Below the pieces are notes generated by a model. The model was given only the letters and a program-made list of their open reading frames with translations, was not told where the DNA came from and did not search any database. The position numbers were made by a program, and so were the translations under genes. A stretch of 64,000 nt of DNA from a virus, in the IMG/VR virus record IMGVR_UViG_3300012985_000006, positions 1-64,000 of that record; one strand, 5' to 3'. Below, one piece after another: positions 58,696-64,000 of the stretch. The stretch's first letter is position 1; each line of letters begins with the position of its first letter.

Positions 58696-59549
58696 TCTTT
58701 CTGGGTTTTGAGGGCTTTCTTGACCGCCCTCTGAGCTTTAGCTTTGGGGATTTCCCAGCTCTTGGTGAAGCTGAGGACCGATGCCACGTGTTTGCAGACT
58801 CGGTTGTCCCGTTCAGGATCTTTGATGTCCGGGGTAGAGGCAGTGCCCACCAAGGGACCTAGCTGATACCCTTCCTGCTTGGCGTGGAACTCTGGTCCCA
58901 ACCATTGCCAAGCTGGACACGAACACGACATCTCAAGATCCAGTTTCCCGAAGGCAATCACATTGCCAGGTCGAGACGCCTTGATTTTGACCGCCTTAGG
59001 GCCGTTCCCACAGTCAACTGCGAAGATCCATCTGAGATTGCCCAGATCAGCCCTTTTGAGGGTGGTGGAGCAGCTGGTGGCTCGCTGCTTGAACTGTGAG
59101 TCCAAGCCCTCAAGGATTTGCTCTGGCACAGCCGCAAGCTTGACCCCATTGGCAGGTTTCAGTGTTTTGGAGTGGGCTGACCCCAATTTCCACAGCTCAG
59201 CGATAAAACTAGCGTTGTGGGTGTTTGGGATACCATCTCGGTAAGGGTAAGGACTAGTATCTCTAGGCTCCGGTTTTCCTAACCCATTATAACTAGGTTT
59301 TGCTTGAGAATGATCGATCTGATCGGGATTAGTTTGGTCTTTGGTCAGATCGTCAGGACTTTCTACCCGATAGATGGACTCGTCTTTATTCTCAGGCTTA
59401 CGAATGTCATCTACAGGTTTTGAAAATGTTGACGAGCCAGGGATCCCAGGGTCAAGGGAGATCCCCTTTTGCGCAGGTTCGCCTCCTGGCAGCTCAGCTA
59501 CTGCAAGAGTTTCGCCGTAAGGCGGACGAGACACAAGGGGTTGGGCCAA
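58692..59549 (-). CDS. SWIM-type zinc-finger protein
   Basis: 285 aa from TTG 59549 (AAGG ten bases upstream; no ATG is available before residue 207). Residues 1-110 are Pro/Asp/Lys-rich and look disordered. Residues ~115-205 have mixed structure (NLRWIFAVDCGNGPKAVKIK, IAFGKLDLEMSC). The SWIM pattern CxCx(n)CxH is present: Cys209, Cys211, then Cys252 and His254 (MSCSCPAWQW and RVCKHVASVL). SWIM fingers bind DNA or protein. The end is a basic helix (KAKAQRAVKKALK). It could handle DNA or regulate late assembly. Confidence 0.75.
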   Translation of the reverse strand: MAQPLVSRPPYGETLAVAELPGGEPAQKGISLDPGIPGSSTFSKPVDDIRKPENKDESIYRVESPDDLTKDQTNPDQIDHSQAKPSYNGLGKPEPRDTSPYPYRDGIPNTHNASFIAELWKLGSAHSKTLKPANGVKLAAVPEQILEGLDSQFKQRATSCSTTLKRADLGNLRWIFAVDCGNGPKAVKIKASRPGNVIAFGKLDLEMSCSCPAWQWLGPEFHAKQEGYQLGPLVGTASTPDIKDPERDNRVCKHVASVLSFTKSWEIPKAKAQRAVKKALKTQKE

Positions 59550-59551
59550 CG

Positions 59552-59848
59552 TTATTTGGCCTTCTTTTTCAGATTTCGTTCCAAACTCTCAACAGCATTG
59601 AAGGCTGTGCCTATCTCGTGATCCATCTCATACAGTATCTTCTGTACGCGACGTACATCTGGGTCATCGTAATTATCGGTGTACGACACACCAGAAGCAT
59701 CGTTGCCCACATCAGACAGCATCTGATGAACTTTCCGGATCTTGACTCGTGTCTCAATCAAGCTATCGACGCTTTCCTTCATGGCCTTTGAGAGCTTGTC
59801 GAAAGAAGGGGCCGCCGCAGTGAGGTCGTAGGAGTATTTGTTAGACAT
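59552..59848 (-). CDS. Small helical protein, function unknown
   Basis: 98 aa from ATG 59848 (SD AAGG in the end of the preceding gene; a TTG one codon upstream is not needed). Helical with heptads: SFDKLSKAMKESVDSLIETR, KIRKVHQMLSDVG, VRRVQKILYEMDHEIGTAF, VESLERNLKKK. It lies directly after the 498-aa helical protein and overlaps its stop region. The pair may form a helical complex. No family recognised. Confidence 0.6.
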   Translation of the reverse strand: MSNKYSYDLTAAAPSFDKLSKAMKESVDSLIETRVKIRKVHQMLSDVGNDASGVSYTDNYDDPDVRRVQKILYEMDHEIGTAFNAVESLERNLKKKAK

Positions 59849-59851
59849 CAA

Positions 59852-61348
59852 TCAGGCCTTCCAGATCAGATCATCGACAGAGGCCGTCTTTGCAGTCAGC
59901 CCGTCCTTGATGGCTTGAAACATAGACGGCTTGACCCAATCTTTGGCCTTCCGATCCGCCTGTTCTTTGGGCAGTTTACCTTCGATCTGAAACAACTTGC
60001 TGGCCATCTCTCTTACAGATTCTTGCCAACCACTCTTCTGCATCAAAGCCGACAAGCTCCCCATACCGATCTCTTTTTCGTGCTTCTTGAGACGCCGAAC
60101 GAACGAGTCTTCAACTCCACCCGCTTGCTTGAAGTTGTCCTTGTTCTGTTCGTTCTGTTCTTCCCACTCTTTGGCATCCTCCGGACTCATGTTCTGAGTA
60201 GGGTCGGCCGACTCCCCTTCTTGGAAACGGGCTGCCTTGAACTTGTCACCATACTGGTCAGTGTTGTCTTTCCACTTGGCAGCATCGTCCTTGTCCATGT
60301 TTTCAGTAGGGTCAGCTGGCTTGCCTTCCTCAAACTTGGTCCGCTTCTCCTCGGTGGCTTCCACGTCCCAAGCAAGCCCTTCTGAGGCCATGTGAGCCAT
60401 TTCAGCGGGGTCCCCTTTTCCATGACTAATGGTGGGGAGCGCCTGACGAATCTCTCGTTTGAGAGCTTCCGATTTGGTGGTGTCCAAGCCACCCATCTGA
60501 ACCAAGAGTGTCCCAATGTCGTCAACGATGAAGAAGAGTTGCATGAAAGCGGGGCGCCAATGCTCCGAATTAGCAGCCCTCATGGCCCTCATGGCCTTGT
60601 CCTTGATACCTTCAAACAAGGCAGGAATAGATGGGGAGAGTTGAAGAGCTGTCTTGGACTGCCCTTCCTCATCCGGCTGTTGGGCCGCCAAGCGTACCGC
60701 ATCATCAACCGTAGCTTCCATCGCTACCCGACGAACCACCGCCGCCAAACGAACCCTGCTCAACGGCTCTTGGTTGGGATCTTCCAACATCTCAGCCAGC
60801 TTCTCCAACTTATCAGCTGCCGTTATCTCTTGAGAGGCGGTGACGCCTGGCGGGTCAAGTTTGGTCAAGAAAGCGGCAACCTCGTGTACAGGTATTTGAC
60901 CTTCTTCACGGGCAATACGGACGAATTCTCGGAGCTGTTGAGCGGCTTGTTTGGGGTGCATAGCAATATCCTGGGTTGGAAACGAACGATGTGGGACGGT
61001 CCGAATCCTAACCTCTTGTAGGACCCGTTCTAACTCTTCTACCTTTTCAGGGCGTAACTCTTGCTTGAGTTCTTCGTAATCGATACGATCCGCCGCCAAT
61101 GCTACAGCCTGCAAAGCCTTCTGTAGTTTGAATGCCGACTCAGGGATCCCCCTGATCAGATGGCCCGCCACCTCGAACAGATGATCCTTTTGATCGGACC
61201 GTTCGACCAGTTTCACAGCCTCATCCACGTATCGAACCAACTGATCGCAACGCAAACGAGCGTCCCCAAGCTCCTCTTGAAGATAGAGAATAGGGGACGC
61301 TGTTTTTGAATGACCTCGATTGAGGCACCTGTCAGTAGGATCAGTCAT
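59852..61348 (-). CDS. Helical protein with internal tandem duplication
   Basis: 498 aa, ATG 61348 with SD AAGGG six bases upstream, which lies in the stem of the hairpin at 61350-61381. Mostly helical, charged (LRPEKVEELERVLQEVRIR, KQAAQQLREFVRIAREEG, AADKLEKLAEMLEDP). Residues ~345-420 hold a duplicated ~36-residue unit: EEGKPADPTENMDKDDAAKW then QEGESADPTQNMSPEDAKEW, each followed by a DxFK(A/Q)A segment. The C terminus contains LSALMQKSGWQESVREMASK. Family unknown; it may be an internal virion or scaffold-type protein. Confidence 0.6.
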   Translation of the reverse strand: MTDPTDRCLNRGHSKTASPILYLQEELGDARLRCDQLVRYVDEAVKLVERSDQKDHLFEVAGHLIRGIPESAFKLQKALQAVALAADRIDYEELKQELRPEKVEELERVLQEVRIRTVPHRSFPTQDIAMHPKQAAQQLREFVRIAREEGQIPVHEVAAFLTKLDPPGVTASQEITAADKLEKLAEMLEDPNQEPLSRVRLAAVVRRVAMEATVDDAVRLAAQQPDEEGQSKTALQLSPSIPALFEGIKDKAMRAMRAANSEHWRPAFMQLFFIVDDIGTLLVQMGGLDTTKSEALKREIRQALPTISHGKGDPAEMAHMASEGLAWDVEATEEKRTKFEEGKPADPTENMDKDDAAKWKDNTDQYGDKFKAARFQEGESADPTQNMSPEDAKEWEEQNEQNKDNFKQAGGVEDSFVRRLKKHEKEIGMGSLSALMQKSGWQESVREMASKLFQIEGKLPKEQADRKAKDWVKPSMFQAIKDGLTAKTASVDDLIWKA

Positions 61349-61349
61349 A

Positions 61350-61381
61350 CACGCCCTTTTAGGATTCGCCTAAAGGGCGTG
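61350..61381 (-). promoter_or_regulatory. Hairpin that covers the RBS of the 498-aa gene
   Basis: CACGCCCTTTTAGG (61350-61363) pairs with CCTAAAGGGCGTG (61369-61381), 13 bp with one bulged base and a 5-base loop. In the minus-strand RNA the SD AAAAGGG of the 498-aa gene is in the 3' arm, which ends two bases before the ATG. There is no U run, so RBS masking is more likely than termination. Confidence 0.65.
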
Positions 61382-61406
61382 CACAAGAAGACTAGGGAAA
61401 TTCGGG

Positions 61407-62567
61407 TTATCCGACGAACGCCTCTGGGAACTCCTCAACCAACCGATTACGGACCTCTAGATCTGTCTCGGCCGCTGCTACTGCCCGAATCACGTCCGGA
61501 CGATCCTCATAATCGGCCTGTAGACGGGCAACTTTCTTACGAGGAGCGTCGTCAAAGTTGTAATTATCCGGAAAGTCTGGGCAAATCGACTTAGCGATGC
61601 GACGCCTAGAGTCTGTAGCTGGAGGATTTACGGTCGCCACTACCCTGGTGGGGGCTGGGGCCGTCTGTTTGGCAGCTACCTTTTTGCGTGGACCATTGGT
61701 ATTGGTGATCTTGATACCATCAATCTCAACCACTTCGACATGATCGGCACCAGCTCCACCGGTACCTCCCAGGTCGAAAGTCTCAATCCCATTCCCCACC
61801 GTATTGGTGATGTTGAAGCCGTCCTTGTCCTGATTTTTCAAAGCCGGAGCCCGTCCGACCACTCGACGTTCCAGGATCGCCTGATTGGCGGCACGCTCCC
61901 GCAATGCCCTAGGGTCCTCTTCAACCTCCCTAGCTGATCGAAATGCCTCAACTTCAGCCAAATAAGCTTCTCGCTCACCCTCTGGCAAACTATTGGCCAG
62001 ATCTTCACGGGTACGGCCCACGCCTGGCTGGACCTTGATCTTCTCAGCCTCTCGAATGGCCGCCCCAGCATCATCAAGATTGGTTCTGTGGACAGTAGCT
62101 GAAGAAAGTGTCCGAACCGGAATCCCTTCTTGTGAGTCAGCCGCACTGGCGTGACGTTGCCCACGAGGTGCGGTATTGAGTTGTCGAGTCTTTTGAGCGT
62201 GAGCCTGGACGTTGCGAACCTCTCGTTCCTCAGCGTCTACAGTCGTGACCGCTATTCTGGGCTTTTGAGGATCCATCGGATTGCCACCATCAGGATTCCG
62301 CATCGAGATCCCAGCCGAGATGGGTTGTAACGTGATGTTCGGATCGTATTCAGCTTCTGGGACAATCCAACCCATAGATATGGTACCGCGCAACTTAGGG
62401 ACTGGCACTGGAGGGTACCCGTCCAGCGTTACGCTCGTACCATCGAAGTCCAACTCCATACCTTTGGAGATGTTGAAACTCTGATTGTTAGGCAACCCCA
62501 CAGAGAAAGTACGGGTTGCAATGAAGCGAATCGGAGTGCCAGGTGTGAATTTGATTGGTTGACTCAT
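61407..62567 (-). CDS. Conserved large-phage protein, probably virion-associated
   Basis: 386 aa, ATG 62567 with SD GGGAG. Residues 1-75 are a small beta domain (IKFTPGTPIRFIATRTFSVG, GMELDFDGTSVTLDGYPPV, LRGTISMGWIV). Residues ~95-230 are polar and charged, probably flexible, with helical parts (GEREAYLAEVEAFRSAREV). Residues ~235-290 repeat strand motifs GFNITNTVG and GIKITNTNG. The C-terminal end is helical (DRPDVIRAVAAAETDLEVR, RLVEEFPEAFVG). I have the impression of a type found near virion genes in large phages but cannot name it. Confidence 0.55.
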   Translation of the reverse strand: MSQPIKFTPGTPIRFIATRTFSVGLPNNQSFNISKGMELDFDGTSVTLDGYPPVPVPKLRGTISMGWIVPEAEYDPNITLQPISAGISMRNPDGGNPMDPQKPRIAVTTVDAEEREVRNVQAHAQKTRQLNTAPRGQRHASAADSQEGIPVRTLSSATVHRTNLDDAGAAIREAEKIKVQPGVGRTREDLANSLPEGEREAYLAEVEAFRSAREVEEDPRALRERAANQAILERRVVGRAPALKNQDKDGFNITNTVGNGIETFDLGGTGGAGADHVEVVEIDGIKITNTNGPRKKVAAKQTAPAPTRVVATVNPPATDSRRRIAKSICPDFPDNYNFDDAPRKKVARLQADYEDRPDVIRAVAAAETDLEVRNRLVEEFPEAFVG

Positions 62568-62634
62568 TTAGATACATCTCCCAGAAGCCAAAGACGAAGC
62601 AGGCCTCTAAAGGAGAGTGTAGATAAATGGATAA

Positions 62635-62853
62635 TCAGGCGGGAGGGTAACGCCAGCTACCTGGTTTACCGTCCTCATCGTAGTCCAAGGGTGGGCTAAA
62701 GAAGATGCCGGTTGGGTTTAGGATACAGAGTCGCACCTTCCCATCTGGCAAGACTTCTGTGACGATGGCCGCTCGGGGGACCGACAGGTATTCTCCCCCT
62801 GGAGTCCCATAGGCCTGATAGTGTACCGAATCGCTTATTTGAGGCTGACGCAT
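62635..62853 (-). CDS. Small conserved phage protein (GTPGGEY type)
   Basis: 72 aa, ATG 62853. The sequence YQAYGTPGGEYLSVPRAAIV, then VRLCILNPTGIFFSPPL and a C-terminal SWRYPPA matches a small protein common in tailed phages and prophages, usually next to structural or lysis-region genes. It is a compact beta protein; its function is unknown. The SD is modest (GGTAG). Confidence 0.7.
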   Translation of the reverse strand: MRQPQISDSVHYQAYGTPGGEYLSVPRAAIVTEVLPDGKVRLCILNPTGIFFSPPLDYDEDGKPGSWRYPPA

Positions 62854-62892
62854 CTACCAATGCTAGTAGATTGCGGGCAGGAAATCAAATCA

Positions 62893-63066
62893 TCACTTAT
62901 GCTTGAACCATTCGACTTGTTCCAAGCGCTTCTCGGCTTCACCCTTCGAATCGTAGCAACCGCCGCTCCAAGAACCGTTGTCAGGCGAGCGCACGCAGTA
63001 TTGACCCTTTTCTTTGCGGATCACGGCCTCTTTGAAGCGGGCTACAACGGAACGGGGCGAGATCAC
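62893..63066 (-). CDS. 57-aa conserved small protein (AEKRLxQVEWFK type)
   Basis: GTG 63066 to TGA 62893, six bases after the stop of the preceding gene, with SD GAGG four bases upstream. The sequence has VVARFKEAVIRKEKGQYCV, RSPDNGSWSGGCYDS, and a C-terminal AEKRLEQVEWFKHK. This pattern (a strand pair with GQYCVRS, then a Gly/Ser turn, then a helix ending QVE(Y/W)FKH) recurs in many phage and environmental small proteins of unknown function. Confidence 0.7.
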   Translation of the reverse strand: MISPRSVVARFKEAVIRKEKGQYCVRSPDNGSWSGGCYDSKGEAEKRLEQVEWFKHK

Positions 63067-63072
63067 AAGGCC

Positions 63073-63720
63073 TCAGTGCCCCCAACCAGAAGACGTCTCA
63101 TACTTCTCTTTGCCATCCCATTTGCTGGCATGATGACCGTCGATCTTAGTCCCATTGGGGCCAGGAATCGAACGTTCCGCGGGACCATGGAAGCTGTTTG
63201 GCACAGCAACAACATAGCTAGCTCCCTGGGACTCACGAACGACCTTTGAACCAATCGGCCTCGTGACGATCACTTTACCCTTGACTTCGACCACCTGAAA
63301 GAAGTTCACGTTCGTTTGGTCGTAACCCCACGTGCTATACAGGATGTCGCCCACCACAAAGCCGTGAACGTGGTTCTTACGGTCATCCACACGCTTCTGC
63401 TTGAATTCCAAGCTCAGCTTACGAGATTTGACCGTTTCATCGATCTGACGTTGACGATTGGCGTCGCTCTTGAAAGAGTAGTTCCAAAGAGGCTTGTTCT
63501 GCTTGGCCGCAAACGCAATCGCGTAGAACTTGCCTTGACCTTCCCACTGCCAGATCGCCAAATCCGTGCCCTCTGGGGTGAGCGGAGCTTGATCCCTCAC
63601 CTCTGCAGGTAGGTAGATCGACCTAGGCATCGTGAAGTTGGCTGCCGCCTTAAACCTAGCTGCCACGCCTTTGGCAGAGGCTTCTTTCGGAGACTTTTCT
63701 GTCGCGTTGATTTCAGCCAT
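63073..63720 (-). CDS. Conserved protein of unknown function
   Basis: 215 aa from ATG 63720; a TTG at 63738 would add six residues but overlaps the leader element at 63723-63735. A mainly beta protein: LAIWQWEGQGKFYAIAFAAK, HVHGFVVGDILYSTWGYDQT, VNFFQVVEVKGKVIVTRPIG, and a C-terminal SIPGPNGTKIDGHHASKWDG. A helical basic part (RQIDETVKSRKLSLEFKQKR) precedes the second beta group. No family named; similar small globular proteins occur in other phages. Confidence 0.65.
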   Translation of the reverse strand: MAEINATEKSPKEASAKGVAARFKAAANFTMPRSIYLPAEVRDQAPLTPEGTDLAIWQWEGQGKFYAIAFAAKQNKPLWNYSFKSDANRQRQIDETVKSRKLSLEFKQKRVDDRKNHVHGFVVGDILYSTWGYDQTNVNFFQVVEVKGKVIVTRPIGSKVVRESQGASYVVAVPNSFHGPAERSIPGPNGTKIDGHHASKWDGKEKYETSSGWGH

Positions 63721-63722
63721 GT

Positions 63723-63735
63723 TCCTATAACGGCT
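63723..63735 (-). promoter_or_regulatory. 13-base element identical to the one before the helicase gene
   Basis: The minus strand reads AGCCGTTATAGGA and ends two bases before ATG 63720. It is identical to 33175-33187. It may be a phage promoter core or leader signal. It lies in the short gap between the uracil-DNA glycosylase stop and this gene. Confidence 0.4.
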
Positions 63736-63780
63736 CAAATCATAAAGGATTAAGGAGGTTGAAAAAGATAGGCCAGTCGG

Positions 63781-64000
63781 TCAAATAGCCCAGTCGATAG
63801 GAGCCTCCCCGATCTGCTGAAGGGCCGCATTCACTTTCGAAAAAGGCTTGGATCCAAAGAACCCGCTAGAGGCCGACATAGGGGAAGGGTGGGCCGACTC
63901 GATGATGGTATGCCTGGAGTCAATCAGGTCCTTCTTGGCCCTCGCATGACGGCCCCAAAGGACGAAGATGACCGGTTTCTCTCTGGAGCTGAGGGTTCGA
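63781..64000 (-). CDS. ung: Uracil-DNA glycosylase, C-terminal part (5' end off the window)
   Basis: Only the last ~72 residues are present; the start is beyond base 64000. The frame reads [20 protein letters not shown], then [16 protein letters not shown], then [16 protein letters not shown] and GEAPIDWAI before TGA. The HPSPxS loop and the GFFGxxxFSxxN segment are signatures of family 1 uracil-DNA glycosylases; the His of HPSP is the catalytic residue. Such enzymes remove uracil from DNA. Its presence indicates the phage DNA uses thymine and that the phage repairs uracil during replication. Confidence 0.92.
   Translation of the reverse strand, partial: RTLSSREKPVIFVLWGRHARAKKDLIDSRHTIIESAHPSPMSASSGFFGSKPFSKVNAALQQIGEAPIDWAI

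Noticed and set aside
1-64000. tRNA genes, insertion sequences or attachment sites
   Set aside because: Gaps between genes are short and hold no cloverleaf-like sequence, no transposase frame was seen, and no integrase or long terminal direct repeat was found.

Overview
The window is a stretch of a large tailed-phage genome with a contractile tail (myovirus type). All genes lie on the minus strand, so transcription runs from base 64000 towards base 1. Coding is almost continuous. Many neighbours share bases at stop/start junctions (ATGA, TGATG, TAATG), which suggests long translationally coupled operons. Shine-Dalgarno sequences of the AGGAGG type are common, so the host is a bacterium with ordinary SD use; nothing here identifies it further. 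No terminase, portal or major capsid gene was recognised, no tRNA genes were seen, and there is no sign of integration.

Right end to centre (64000 to 44000): the C-terminal end of a uracil-DNA glycosylase, then small conserved phage genes, a virion-type protein (386 aa), a helical protein with an internal duplication (498 aa), a SWIM zinc-finger protein, and several beta-rich surface or decoration-type proteins (two share a C-terminal domain). An HNH endonuclease and a DUF5659-type protein sit among them. Next comes an adhesin-like block: a Gp80-like protein, a short repeat protein (203 aa), a methyltransferase/glycosyltransferase/TPR fusion (623 aa), three small beta-rich proteins and a 1378-aa acidic protein made of about sixty 18-23 residue repeats.

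Neck region (44000 to 37600): candidate connector and head-closure proteins, two of them with cysteine clusters, an HK97-gp10-like protein, then a Dps/ferritin-like protein directly followed by an actin-fold ATPase, a possible tail terminator and an FmdB-like zinc ribbon.

Tail region (37600 to 1): an unusually long sheath protein (1421 aa) with its own promoter-like sequence and strong terminator; a small non-structural island (UvrD-like helicase, two conserved unknowns, a 48-aa protein ending like SSB, one further unknown); then the classical order tube, two chaperone-type proteins, tape measure (1085 aa), hub-proximal proteins (one carrying a cysteine-peptidase domain), hub, beta-helical spike, small baseplate proteins, a 1960-aa modular protein, and gp25-like and J-like (gp6-type) wedge proteins. 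The J-like gene runs off the left edge.

The most unusual points are the Dps-like/actin-like pair in a virion cluster, the SSB-tail mimic beside a helicase, the modifying enzyme fusion between repeat adhesins, a motif shared by a tail chaperone-type protein and a baseplate protein, a domain shared by the repeat fibre and the adjacent neck protein, and three places where a perfect or near-perfect hairpin covers or presents a ribosome binding site.
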